In this document: in pieces, positions 1 to 14,400 of the stretch | How the letters are laid out: each line of letters begins with the position of its first letter | Position numbering within the stretch: position 1 is the first letter of the stretch | Source: Ampullaceana balthica | Taxonomy: Eukaryota; Mollusca; Gastropoda; Lymnaeidae | NCBI GenBank assembly: GCA_944989445.1 | Contig: CALYLW010001394.1 | Coordinates: 95,068 to 159,067, forward strand | Length of the DNA: 64,000 nt | Reading direction: 5' to 3' | The notes under the pieces: model-generated | What the model saw: the letters and a program-made list of their open reading frames with translations, nothing else | The model's database searches: none | Told to the model about the DNA's origin: nothing | Translations under genes and position numbers: made by a program

Positions 1-2393
1 TGTCAATATTGTTGAAAAAAGTTGCCCGGGTAACCGTCCAAATTTTGAGCTGGTACCTGGGACCTGCTCAAAACGCAGCATAAATTTTGCCCACTATTAG
101 CCTACTCCTTTGTTCATTATGGAAATGCAAATATAGACGTAATGAATCAGCGAAGTAAAAAAGATGTCATTGAAATACTGCTTTACTACAGGGGTGTGAA
201 AACAATGAGCCGTGGGGAACCGAAGTGAAAAAAATAGTTGATGTGGGGGCTAAACAAAGTCTTTAAATATAAAGGACGGTAATCGTATGATGACCTGGCT
301 AGTTATTTCTAGTTCATAGCTGTGCAACTGCTGTAATTAATCAAACGTTTCCGGGACTTGCCTCTACTGAGTGGACCCAGCCCACTTGCCTCTACTGAGT
401 GGACCCAGCCCACTTGCCTCTACTGAGTGGACCCAGCCCACTTGCCTCTACTGAGTGGACCCAGCCCACTTGCCTCTACTGAGTGGACCCAGCCCACTTG
501 CCTCTACTGAGTGGACCCAGCCCACTTGCCTCTACTGAGTGGACCCAGCCCACTTGCCTCTACTGAGTGGACCCAGCCCACTTGCCTCTACTGAGTGGAC
601 CCAGCCCACTTGCCTCTACTGAGTGGACCCAGCCCACTTGCCTCTACTGAGTGGACCCAGCCCCCAGCTTTTATTTGTGTTATTACAGATCATTGAACAA
701 CTGACATTTTAAAAAAACCCAATAATAGAAGAGTTGTTTCTTTTAAGCATGGTGGGTAAAGGAATGGGCATCGTGGGTAAAGGAATGGGCATCGTGGGTA
801 AAGGAATGGAGGGAGGAGTGGGTGGGGGGGGGTAGATAAACAACATTGGCTCATCACAACTGGTAACTCATATTATTCGATGTATATCAAAGCCAAAGCA
901 GATGTCATTTCTGTCATCTTCAGCCCTTCTTAATTCTTGGCGTGCAGTAATATTTTCCTTATTTTAATAATTCAAAGAACCAAATCCTTTTTGTGTTAAA
1001 TGATTTTTGTTTCATGTTCAAAGAAAAAAGTTGTATCAAAATAAATTGTAGTTTTTCGGGAACGTATTTTATTTCCGGTTGACAGATGTTTCTTTTTAAT
1101 TGTTTTCATGTTAAACATATTTATGTTAAACATATTTCATGTTAAACATATTTCATGTTAAACATATTTCACAGCAAATATTTCAAACGAGAAGTTTTAC
1201 TTTGATAAATTAATCGCTAGCCGCAAAGTGAACACAGAAGACAACCGTCGGTATAGAGTATAGAGTATAGAGTAGAGTATAGAGTAGAGTATAGAGTATA
1301 GAGTAGAGTATAGAGTAGAGTATAGAGTAGAGTATAGAGTATAGAGTAGAGTATAGAGTAGAGTATAGAGTATAGAGTAGAGTATAGAGTAGAGTATAGA
1401 GTAGAGTATAGAGTAGAGTATAGAGTAGAGTATAGATTATAGACATTGCAGCAACATTTTCACTGGTACCCAGGTGCAATTTTACTACCCGGGTAATTGC
1501 ACGGCAACTGGTACCTGTTGACAGGCCTAGTTCTAACTATGTCTTATGTTATATTTGTTCTGTATATGTCGTGGTCCTAACTATGTCTTATATTTGTTCT
1601 GTATATGTCATGGTCCTAACTATGTCTTATATTTGTTCTGTATATGTCATGGTCCTAACTATGTCTTATATTTGTTCTGTATATGTCATGGTCCTAACTA
1701 TGTCTTATGTTATATTTGTTTTGTATATGTCATGGTCCTAACTATGTCTTATATTTGTTCTGTATATGTCATAGTCCTAACTATGTCTTATGTTATATTT
1801 GTTCTGTATATGTCATGGTCCTAACTATGTCTTATATTTGTTTCTGTATATGTCATGGTCCTAACTATGTCTTATATTTGTTTTGTATATGTCATGGTCC
1901 TAACTATGTCTTATATTTGTTCTGTATATGTCATGGTCCTAACTATGTCTTATATTTGTTTTGTATATGTCATGGTCCTAACTATGTCTTATATTTGTTT
2001 TGTATATGTCATGGTCCTAACTATGTCTTATATTTGTTTTGTATATGTCATGGTCCTAACTATGTCTTATGTTATATTTGTTCTGTAAATGTCATGGTCC
2101 TAACTATGTCTTATGTTACATATCTCAAAGTCATGATGCTTTGCTATGGTCACATTACCTCCCACATATCTTTTGGGCATGTTTTAAAAATAGGGACATG
2201 TACAGTGATAGTTTAGGCTCATAAATGCCTTACATAAGAAAAGGGATAAGTTCAAATTTATGTTTTATTTTTACTATCTGGAATGTTGATCTGACATCTA
2301 ATCATGTGTAATTAGAATATATCAAGCATGAAAGTAATTTCTCTCTGGCAATCTCCACCTTCCTCCCCAATGTTTGTATTGTCTATTGTCTAG

Positions 2394-2486
2394 GTTCAGA
2401 CAATGCAGAGAGTGGACAACATCTTCAGAAAAACTGTCTGGAACCCAGAGTTACAGTTGACAGGACTTGGCTTTCAGATAAAGGAG
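2394..2486 (+). CDS. ADAM17: ADAM17-like exon e1 (catalytic domain)
   Basis: A 93-nt exon, phase 0 in and out, between acceptor ..ttgtctag and donor gtttgt. It reads [16 protein letters not shown].. and ends GFQIKE, matching the catalytic-domain helix and strand of ADAM17 (RVDDIYRNTSW.. GIQIEQ in the vertebrate protein). The donor lies in a 35-bp unit repeated three times, so two extra copies of the exon edge follow in the intron. Confidence 0.85.
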
Positions 2487-5400
2487 GTTTGTTTCCTATT
2501 GATGGCTTTCAGATAAAGGAGGTTTGTTTCCTATTGATGGCTTTCAGATAAAGGAGGTTTGTTTCCTATTGATGGCTCATTCATTTTCTCATTAATTATT
2601 TCCTGCACATACCGTATCCTTACCAATGCCCAGGAATTTTAGAAAAGTATTCAGCGCTGTCATAGTTTTTTTTTCCTTTACACATTCATTACCTTGTTTG
2701 TTTTTTTAAAGACATTTTGTTATTTTCATTGTCATCAATATTGTTTCGTGGATAGTTTTTGGGCTTGTTTTAAATGTTTCTTAATCTTGGATAAATTGCT
2801 TATAAAATGTTTGTTTCTTGTGTTTTTTTTTATAGTTTATATTTTATAAATAAATTTGTGATCCCATTTTTAAAATTGCCAGACACTAGTCTCAAAATAA
2901 TACTAACAAACATCCAAAAACTTGTGTATAAAAAGACAAATATAAAATAAAAAGGTGCAATCTATTTCACGGGAATAGAATAAAAACAAGGGAAATATTT
3001 CTCCATTTGATTCTATAATAAATGTTTATTTTCTCCCTAAATCTATTATTAAACTCTGTATAGCTACCCTGTAATGTTACAATCAGTGTGTCTGTTGTTC
3101 TGGCTCATTGCCTTAAACTTCGTACTTTGATGCTCCACAGTTACGTATTCACCCTGAGCCCAACTCCAAAAGCCAAACCCATTACAACATGCCCATGGAA
3201 AGCTGGCCGGACAGTAACTTGCTTAGGGTGAGTCAATTACTTAAGGAATTCTGAGTCGACCATTTAACTTGTTTTCTTCCAAACACAGTTTCTCCAACCA
3301 TAAGGCACGTAGAATATCCATAACAATTTGATTACACTTTATTGTATATAAGGCATTAAGGACGGTAGAGATGTTGAAGACTTGTCGTTTGGTTACGATG
3401 TCATTTTGTCACCTTGTCATTTTGTCACCTTGTCATTTTGTCACTTGTCGTTTTGTCTGGTTACCCATGTAATATACTTAGATTAAGTTCATGTAATATA
3501 CCTAGAGAAGGTTCATGTAATAGAAATGTATATTTAATTGATGTGATGTGAAACCCAACAAATCTCATCCTTTATATATTTAAAAATAGTCTGAGAGATA
3601 GAAATGTCTAGATTTTTAATACACTTTACAATGTTTACTTGAATTGAACTAAAAGAACAAAAAATTCGTTGGTTTCCTAGCAATTCGGACAAGACAAGGA
3701 TTTTCACAACTTCTGCCTGGCCCATTTATTTACCCACCGCAAGTTTGACGGCGGTGTTCTGGGTCTGGCCTACATAGCTTCAGCTAGAAAGTTTGCCAAT
3801 GGAGGAATCTGCTCTTTGATTCGTGGGTTTCTTATTAAATTCCTTAAGCTTTTTCTTTGACTTTAGAAATCAAATAATTATTTTTTCCAACAGATGATTT
3901 TATTAAATTATACTTGGTATATACAGTGGGACCCGGTTAAGTCGACGGCGTTGGGGTATGAAAAATGGCACCGAGGTAACCGATCATCGAGTTAAACGAA
4001 AACCAATATGGCGGCAAAATATTAACATGCTCTTGAAATTTCTTTATATACATGATGTGCGTTAATTAGTGATGGGACGATTAATCGGAATATCGGGACC
4101 ATAATATTTCTTCACTCTTTCCTAGGGTTAAGACCGTTCGGAGGGCCGTGTAAATATAACCCAGGGTTCCCACTCAGTCTGGAAAAAGTCGGGAATTCTT
4201 AAAATAATTTTCCCGGTCTTGAAAGTCCGGAAATAGTCGGGAAAAGTATTGACTAGTCGGGAATTTTTATATATATATATATTTTTTTGCCGAAGTAAAT
4301 GACTTTGATTACGTCTATGTGTTCATGTTTCGATTCCATTTAATAAAAAAAAAGGTACCAGTTTATAATTGTCTGCGCATGCGTTAAAGGTCAAATTTTT
4401 CGCCTCGTCCCTGGCGCGTCTGGCGTGGCATGTCACCGCCGCTCGCGTTTGCAATGCCTGCCGAATCGGCGAATTAAAAAAAAATAAACATATCAATATG
4501 GTAATTTTAAGTTTAATGCTTTTGACGTGCAGGTTATCTGTCACTATGAGACCGCACTCGAATTTCCTCCGTCAATCAAATGATACGTGTAACTTGTAAT
4601 ATAAATAGTAACAAATGCGGCCTTGACCTTATCAGAATTCGACCTACAACAGTGATGACGTGTATATTATATATATACTAGAAGATTAAGAATATGATTT
4701 GATTTCACCATCACGCGCGTGTTAGTCACAGTCACGTATCTTACTGGTAACAAAGCAACAACAAACTTTTAAAAGAATAATAATTTTTTATTTGATTATA
4801 TAAAAACCACCGTCGATTCTCGATACAAACCTTTATTTTCTTTTCTAAAGATATTCATTTATCTTAAAAAATAAAATGATTAATGCATCAGAAAATGAAT
4901 TAAGTTTAATAATAATATAACATGCACAGCGAAATAATGACAGATTAAAGACCACTAACGCGATTTTCAAGTACCTCTGGTGAATACATACTCAAACTAA
5001 TTCACACACAAAATCAAATTGAAAGTAAAAACATCCGGTAATTTTTATTGAAATCTCGTAGAATCACACAATAGCAGGAAGTCTCGAAGAAAGCGAGATG
5101 TCAACACTGTTTTGAACTAAAAATGCCAAAGTGCATTGCTAGGCGAACAGATGGGGATCGAGCTAACCGACGTTAAATTGCAAATTTGGCACTCTTTTGT
5201 GCTCGAAATATCAGGGCTCGGCGACTTAAAAAAATCAAATTAACCGATGAAAAAATGCAAAGACAAAGAGAGAATTTGGCGTTTCCAAAAAAAAACGTCG
5301 ACTTAACGTTTAATTTGACAAAGCGCAGTAATGCGCACCTAGCTTATATTACCAAAGCGCGGTAAAGCGCGCCTCGATAGTACTCTTTTTAGAAACAAAA

Positions 5401-8400
5401 TTACAGAAAGTAAAAACTATTCAGTGCGGGATAGAAGATTTATTCGACTTCCGGCAATGGCAGCGATTGCCTTCGCTCGATTCGCGAAGTTTCGGGGTAG
5501 TTTTTAATTATTTTTTTGAAAATGTGATTTCGCTATACTTTTTTGTAAAAATAATAGTACTAAACTACAGGTAAAATAGTATTAAACTCAAAACGGTCTT
5601 TTGGTTAATTTAAAATAACCATTCTTATCCTAAAAGATCAAATCAGTATGATCATAACATTATAAATAAATTTACAGCAATTTTTTTAATTTCATAACCA
5701 GTCCATCGCGATACGGGAAATCCTTATGGGACTGAGGCGGAAGTTTACCGAAAACCTTATGGGGCTTTAAACGTTAATAGAACTGACGAGTTAACCGGGC
5801 TCGAGTTAAGTGGGCCCCACTGTACTTACATGGAAACCGGCATATTTTCTTTTCTAAATTCTGTATGGCTGTCAATGTTCACTCTAAGGTTTGTTGGTCC
5901 GTGTGCTGTATGGCTGTCAATGTTCACTCTAAGGCTTGTTGGTCCATGTGCTGTATGGCTGTCAATGTTCACTCTAAGGCTTGTTGGTCCATGTGCTGTA
6001 TGGCTGTCAATGTTCACTCTAAGGCTTGTTGGTCCGTGTGCTATATGGCTGTCAATGTTCACTCTAAGGTTTGTTGGTCCATGTGCTGTATGGCTGTCAA
6101 TGTTCACTCTAAGGCTTGTTGGTCCCATGTGCTGTATGGCTGTCAATATTCACTCTAAGGCTTGTTGGACCATGTGCTGTACGGCTGTCAATGTTCACTC
6201 TAAGGCTTGTTGGACCATGTGCTGTATGGCTGTCAATGTTCACTCTTAGGCTTGTTGGTCCATGTGCTGTATGGCTGTCAATGTTCACTCTAAGGCTTGT
6301 TGGTCCATGTGTTGTATGGTTGTCAATGTTCACTCTAAGGCTTGTTGGTCCATGTGCTGTATGGCTGTCAATGTTCACTCTTAAGGCTTGTTGGTCCATG
6401 TGGTGTATGGCTGTCAATGTTCACTCTAAGACTTGTTGGTCCATGTGCTGTATGGCTGTCAATGTTCACTCTTAGGCTTGTTGGTCCATGTGCTGTATGG
6501 CTGTCAATGTTCACTCTAAGGCTTGTTGGTCCATGTGTTGTATGGCTGTCAATGTTCACTCTAAGGCTTGTTGGTCCATGTGTTGTATGGCTGTCAATGT
6601 TCACTCTAAGACTTGTTGGTCCATGTGCTGTATGGCTGTCAATGTTCACTCTAAGACTTGTTGGTCCATGTGTTGTATGGCTGTCAATGTTCACTCTAAG
6701 ACTTGTTGGTCCATGTGCTGTATGGCTGTCAATGTTCACTCTAAGACTTGTTGGTCCATGTGCTGTATGGCTGTCAATGTTCACTCTAAGGCTTGTTGGT
6801 CCATGTGTTGTATGGCTGTCAATGTTCACTCTAAGGCTTGTTGGTCCATGTGCTGTATGGCTGTCAATGTTCACTCTTAAGGCTTGTTGGTCCATGTGTT
6901 GTATGGCTGTCAATGTTCACTCTAAGGCTTGTTGGTCCATGTGCTGTATGGCTGTCAATGTTCACTCTAAGACTTGTTGGTCCATGTGGTGTATGGCTGT
7001 CAATGTTCACTCTAAGACTTGTTGGTCCATGTGCTGTATGGCTGTCAATGTTCACTCTAAGACTTGTTGGTCCATGTGCTGTATGGCTGTCAATGTTCAC
7101 TCTAAGACTTGTTGGTCCATGTGTTGTATGGCTGTCAATGTTCACTCTAAGGCTTGTTGGTCCATGTGCTGTATGGCTGTCAATGTTCACTCTAAGACTT
7201 GTTGGTCCATGTGCTGTATGGCTGTCAATGTTCACTCTAAGGCTTGTTGGTCCATGTGCTGTATGGCTGTCAATGTTCACTCTAAGACTTGTTGGTCCAT
7301 GTGTTGTATGGCTGTCAATGTTCACTCTAAGGCTTGTTGGTCCATGTGCTGTATGGCTGTCAATGTTCACTCTAAGACTTGTTGGTCCATGTGTTGTATG
7401 GCTGTCAATGTTCACTCTAAGGCTTGTTGGTCCATGTGCTGTATGGCTGTCAATGTTCACTCTAAGACTTGTTGGTCCATGTGGTGTATGGCTGTCAATG
7501 TTCACTCTAAGACTTGTTGGTCCATGTGCTGTATGGCTGTCAATGTTCACTCTAAGACTTGTTGGTCCATGTGTTGTATGGCTGTCAATGTTCACTCTAA
7601 GGCTTGTTGGTCCATGTGCTGTATGGCTGTCAATGTTCACTCTAAGACTTGTTGGTCCATGTGGTGTATGGCTGTCAATGTTCACTCTAAGACTTGTTGG
7701 TCCATGTGCTGTATGGCTGTCAATGTTCACTCTAAGGCTTGTTGGTCCATGTGCTGTATGGCTGTCAATGTTCACTCTAAGGCTTGTTGGTCCATGTGTT
7801 GTATGGCTGTCAATGTTCACTCTAAGACTTGTTGGTCCATGTGCTGTATGGCTGTCAATGTTCACTCTAAGACTTGTTGGTCCATGTGCTGTATGGCTGT
7901 CAATGTTCACTCTAAGACTTGTTGGTCCATGTGCTGTATGGCTGTCAATGTTCACTCTAAGACTTGTTGGTCCATGTGCTGTATGGCTGTCAATGTTCAC
8001 TCTAAGACTTGTTGGTCCATGTGTTGTATGGCTGTCAATGTTCACTCTAAGGCTTGTTGGTCCATGTGCTGTATGGCTGTCAATGTTCACTCTAAGACTT
8101 GTTGGTCCATGTGCTGTATGGCTGTCAATGTTCACTCTAAGACTTGTTGGTCCATGTGCTGTATGGCTGTCAATGTTCACTCTAAGACTTGTTGGTCCAT
8201 GTGCTGTATGGCTGTCAATGTTCACTCTAAGACTTGTTGGTCCATGTGCTGTATGGCTGTCAATGTTCACTCTAAGACTTGTTGGTCCATGTGTTGTATG
8301 GCTGTCAATGTTCACTCTAAGGCTTGTTGGTCCATGTGCTGTATGGCTGTCAATGTTCACTCTAAGACTTGTTGGTCCATGTGCTGTATGGCTGTCAATG

Positions 8401-11400
8401 TTCACTCTAAGACTTGTTGGTCCATGTGCTGTATGGCTGTCAATGTTCACTCTAAGACTTGTTGGTCCATGTGCTGTATGGCTGTCAATGTTCACTCTAA
8501 GACTTGTTGGTCCATGTGCTGTATGGCTGTCAATGTTCACTCTAAGGCTTGTTGGACCATATGCTGTACGGCTGTCAATGTTCACTCTAAGGCTTGTTGG
8601 ACCATATGCTGTACGGCTGTCAATGTTCACTCTAAGGCTTGTTGGACCATATGCTGTACGGCTGTCAATGTTCACTCTAAGGCTTGTTGGACCATATGCT
8701 GTACGGCTGTCAATGTTCACTCTAAGACTTGTTGGTCCATGTGCTGTATGGCTGTCAATGTTCACTCTAAGACTTGTTGGTCCATGTGCAAAGTGAGTAA
8801 ACTCATGTGCAAAGTGAGTAAACTCATGTACAAAGTGAGTAAACTCATGTACAAAGTGAGTAAACTCATGTACAAAGTGAGTAAACTCATGTACAAAGTG
8901 AGTAAACTCATGTACAAAGTGAGTAAACTCATGTGCAAAGTGAGTAAACTCATGTACAAAGTGAGTAAACTCATGTGCAAAGTGAGTAAACTCATGTACA
9001 AAGTGAGTAAACTCATGTGCAAAGTGAGTAAACTCATGTGCAAAGTTTCACAGCATCAATTTTTTGTGTAATATTTCACAAAATTTACTGCGCTGTAATT
9101 TTAAACTGCTGAGCGGTGTTGGTCAGATACCTGCGCAAGCACGCAGCTGAAAGGGAACATTGATGGATGTACGCAATAACACTTTATTTCTGTACAAAGT
9201 ATGTGTAAACTGTACAAGGTGGCATGTATGTGTCCGCCATGATAAAGTCTGGTGGTTTTCTCACTGATTACTTCCTTCTGTGCCCAGGATCCAACCCCAT
9301 AGCCTACAACACAGGATTCAGCTCAACCATGAACACCAGGGGAAACAACCTGCTGTCTCAGGAGGCTGTGCTGGTGACGACTCATGGTGGGTTATGTTCC
9401 CTGCCAGTCCCTCTAATGTTTATAAACATGCTGTTTGTAAAGACTGGTGTCTTGGTATTGCATTAAGCACAATCTTATGATTGGAGCACCTATTGATAAA
9501 TGTGTGTCACCTTGTGTTGTTGACCCCGTTGACAAAGTTTTTTCACTATAAATCCTTTATATATGAGACATAACTAAAAGTATATTCAATATAATACGCA
9601 CAGCGTGACAGACTAGCATAAACATTTACATGCTACATAGAGATAATATAAAAATTCATTACTGTAATTATATTCCATTTGATCCATGTGAAATTTTGAT
9701 AGATCATTTTTATCATCGCCACGAGTCTGCCTGCAAAGTTTCAGTTCGATAGAATATCGGGAAGTGGGTTAAAAATCAATCCAAAGTTTTTGCGACAGAC
9801 AGACAAGCAGATGCTAAGAGTTAATATAAAGGATTAAATAAAAGAACACAAACTCATTCCAACAAACAAAACATTAGGTTATATGGTTTAATGAAAAAAT
9901 GCACATTTTTACCTATGCTTCATTTGATTTTTTATTATTTACATTCATGTTTACTTTGAACTTATGTAATGTTATATTTTCTTTAATCTCACATGTTGCC
10001 TGGTTGGTGTACAGAGTTTGGTAAGTACCACCCTGTGCTTTCCCATCAGACATTTTGAAAGCAAAATTAACAAATTATATAGAATCATGTTGATAAATAT
10101 TAATTTGCTTAAGTTATTTGAACTGATTTTAGATTTATTTATAAATTTATTTATTTATTATATCATGAAATTTTACAATAGATTCAGATAGCTCTCCCAT
10201 TTATCCATCTTTACCCCTCTCATAGACTTAACTAATGGATTTGTAAACATTAAACATAACATTGGACCAAGGATGGTATTATTTCTTTAACAAATGGACT
10301 TAAAAAAGTCTGTTTGCTTGTTTAAACCAACCAATGATTGATAGACTTTAAGAAGCCTGTTTGCCTTGTTTAAACCAACCAATGATTGATTACCAGGCCA
10401 CAACTGGGGAGCTGAGCACGACGCTGAGACAAGTGAGTGCGCCCCCAACGCTTTCAACAAGGGCAAGTACATCATGTATCCCTACGCTGTCAGCGGCTAT
10501 GAGGAGAATAACCATGTAAGTAGCTTTAGAGGCTTAGTCAAAGATTAAATGTGGTAAGGGAAGTGGTTCAATTTCTAAGCATTTAATAATAAATACTGAA
10601 GACTGAAGCTGGGTTTATACAATTTTATATCTGTGTTGACACGCTTGCTGTACTAGTCATTGCTATGTTCCTGTTGACAGGTATTCTCCCCTTGCAGTAA
10701 GAGATACGTCTCAGCTGTTATAATGGCCAGATCTGGCTCCTGTTTTAAAGGTAGGATATGCACCTTTATATTTTTAAATTTAAAAAAAATAATAAAATTA
10801 AAGCAAAGCCACTTTTTGAAATTGCCTTACGTCCTCTTTGGAACAGAAAAATAAAAATAGTAAATATAATAATTCAAAAAGAAAAAAGTTCTGGGTGTGG
10901 GTAGAATGGGTGAAAAGATTTAGGTTTCGTTACATTTAATGTCATTAAAATTGTGAGCGGGGTATTGCTAGATTACGTTTATTTTAAAAAGAAATTAAAT
11001 TTGCATATAAATCCTCTTCATTTCATCGGGCCGTAATAGTTTTAAATAGGAGTTTTTACCAGCATTTTATTCTGTTGTGCATTGAACTTTTGTGGTACAT
11101 GTATAAATAAATATCACATAAAACCCCCCCCACATTTTTTGACATTAATCAAAATAGTACAAATCAAATTAGCTTTTTGTATAGTTGACATAAATCAATA
11201 TGTATTTAAAAAGTGAATCAAGTTCTATTATTCCAACTTCCCTTGAGCAGGCACATTACATACCAGCTGGCCTTTAGGCATAAATTAAATTGTTCCCAAA
11301 TTCCTAATAGATATTTCACTGCACAGCTCTAACCTGACATCGCTCATGTGCACATATTTCTACTGTTATTTGACACCTGCCACATCCATTTCGTCATGGC

Positions 11401-14400
11401 CACTCTCCTTGTAGCTGCCAGCAAAAATGTTTCTGTTATCACTAGCTCTGAGCTGGGTCTAGTTAAACGAAAGAAATTAATGGGAAATCAACAATTTCTT
11501 AATGATTTATTTTACTTTTGAAAAAAATCTGAAAGTTTGTTCATATTACATTCTAATTTATAATAAGATCGATTTTCACATGAATAAATTCTGTAAAAGG
11601 GGCATTATCATGATATGGCATTGAATCCAATCTTTTGCAAGCTTATATCTTCCCCAACATTAAATTATCTGTAACTGTTCTGTCCCTGAGGACATATGCT
11701 GTTTTAAGTATACTTATATGTATCTTATGTTTTTATTCCCTAGAAGTGGCTTTGCTTCAATGTTAACATATATGTTGTATTTGTTTTGCTGCCTATCCCT
11801 TGATGTTTTCTATAAATGCTTCTCCATTTAAGTAATAGTCTCATAGACGTCCTTTTTGTTTATTAGATCAAAGGGGGTCCAAATTAGGAAAGCTCTTAGG
11901 AATTAATTTTCTTGTTTGTTCACTTGAGTATTTCTCTTAATATTTGTTGTATCAGACTCACTCAATGGTCACATATTATTTGTATTTGTTTTCACCACCA
12001 TTAACCCAATGTATTTTCTTTCTGCTCATTGACTACAGACTAGCAGGTCTCCAGAGCAACAGGGGTGATAACTCCAAGAAACCTGTTGATGTTTTTTTAA
12101 ATTTTAGACTATGATTCCCAACTGGTTCTTTTTTAATTGGGAATTTTAGCACAGTTCATTTGTTTCATGTTACTATTTGATACAGTTTTTTTTACACAGT
12201 TATTCCAACTTTTAGCGATTTGTGTTCAAGATTTTAAATAAGAAAAAAAAAGATTTTTAAAAATAAAAGACCCCCCCCCTTTCCCCCCCCCTTCCTTTAC
12301 ACAAATGAGTAAAATCAGGGCTGACTTACTGTGTAGTTATTTATGTAGCTCATATCTTTGATCTCTGTAACATCAAATACATTTCAAAAAAGCATTTCCA
12401 CCAATATTTTTTGAAAACTTATGTTCACATAGTTTATGCAGTATATATTCAGCCAGTTCCCATTAATAATAATAGTAATTTTTAATATAATTCATTGTTT
12501 TTTTTTAAAGACTTACGTTATGAAATATGCTTTGAAAAAATGTTGGTATGAAAATCAAAGCAGCTAAAAATTGGGACTTACTAATGTAAGAGCATCAACT
12601 GGAGAACCATTGTTACAATTAAACAGGTCAATGACCTACACACTGCCTATTAACCAAAAAAAATTTATAATTTTAAGTAGGTCAGCCCTGATTTAGGTGG
12701 GTCATAAAACTAGACTTGCAGAAACAATGGCTTACAATAGGTCATGTTTGGGACCTGACATTAAAATATTTAAAAATTCACTCATCACAAAGTGTTAATC
12801 TATGAGCGTTATGAATAATTATTGAGTGATACTTGGTGCTACAGTTTGCATCATGGAATGGTGACTAACTGCATGACTGATGTAGATCATAGATTTAGTC
12901 AGATGTCTGTAAACATTGTTTTTTGTCATACTGACCTTGGCATTGGCCTCTCTGCGACCTAACCACACAAGGGATTGCTTATTTATATGGCTTGCATCAA
13001 ATGCTCAAGATAAAATGGATTTGAGAATCCCTGACAGCTTTCAATAATGTCTTGAGGCGCATTGAATAAATGATTGTGGCTGGTCTAAAAATGTTTAGTT
13101 TATACAAATGTTTAGTTTATACATTAGTTGTACCTAACCAACAGTTGAGAAAGTAAATTTTCAGTTTTAGTTCCTATGAGTAAATGTGCTGTATTGTGAG
13201 TTGTGAATCATTTATCTTAGGGTCTGTATTAATTCCTACTCTCTACCACTGGGCTACTGTAATGGCTGTCATCAAGTTATTAGGGGCTTTTGGGGTCCTG
13301 TTACTCAGCTTAGATGGAACCTGGGTGTATACATAGCATATCCCATTGTGGGTGTCATATCCCATGGTGGGTGTCATATCCCGTGGTGGGTGTCATATCC
13401 CGTGGTGGGTGTCATATCTCGTGGTGGGTGTCATATCCAGTGGTGGGTGTCGTATCCCGTGGTGGGTGTCGTATCCCGTGGTGGGTGTCGTATCCCGTGG
13501 TGGGTGTATTGCCGTGATGTTGCTCAGCTTAAATTGAACACAGCTCCACCCTCTCCCCTCTGTCTCATGTTTATTATCTTGTAACAAAAAGATGTGGTGA
13601 AAGGAAGTCAGCCATTTTGTCAGGGATGATATTAGGTTAAAGCACTGTGGGCTCCAACACCGACCTGACTTGAAGTGTCGACCTGACTTGAAGTGTCGAC
13701 CTGACTTGAAGTGTCGACCTGACTTGAAGTGTCGACCTGACTTGAAGTGTCGACCTGACTAGAAGTGTCGACCTGACTTGAAGTGTCGACCTGACTTGAA
13801 GTGTCGACCTGACTTGAAGTGTCGACCTGACTTGAAGTGTCGACCTGACTTGAAGTGTCGACCTGACTTGAAGTGTCGACCTGACTTGAAGTGTCGACCT
13901 GACTTGAAGTGTCGACCTGACTTGAAGTGTCGACCTGACTTGAAGTGTCGACCTGACTTGAAGTGTCGACCTGACTTGAAGTGTCGACCTGACTTGAAGT
14001 GTCGACCTGACTTGAAGAGTCGACCTGACTTGAAGTGTCGACCTGACTTGAAGTGTCGACCTGACTTGAAGTGTCGACCTGACTTGAAGTGTCGACCTGA
14101 CTTGAAGTGTCGACCTGACTTGAAGTGTCGACCTGACTAGAAGTGTCGACCTGACTTGAAGTGTCGACCTGACTTGAAGTGTCGACCTGACTTGAAGTGT
14201 CGACCTGACTTGAAGTGTCGGGAAATAATATGAATCCCTACAACACTTTTGTGCGTGTACCTGTATTGAATGGCTTAAGTGCTGTTGTTATGCTTTTGTT
14301 TACCACTTGGGGACTTTGGCCTGCAATTTTTCTTGTTTTCTCAACTGCATTTTGTTGAGGCCATCATTCAGAATCATAGTTAGCAGGACTCATGATAGTT

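Noticed and set aside
1460..1525. Palindrome-like segment with gtgcaatt..aattgcac and ggtaccc motifs, related to bases 15-70
   Set aside because: May be a transposon end, but no second terminus or target duplication could be fixed.
4323..4599. 73- and 76-codon frames on opposite strands
   Set aside because: They lie inside the inverted-repeat element at 3924-5822 and overlap each other; no domain recognised.
6342..9071. 909-codon open frame and overlapping 652- and 633-codon frames
   Set aside because: All are the 45-bp and 21-bp arrays read through. Several frames on both strands are open at once because unit lengths are multiples of three. No start, splice or domain evidence.
13660..14220. 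CRISPR-like regular repeats
   Set aside because: Units are directly adjacent with no spacers, and the DNA is clearly eukaryotic.
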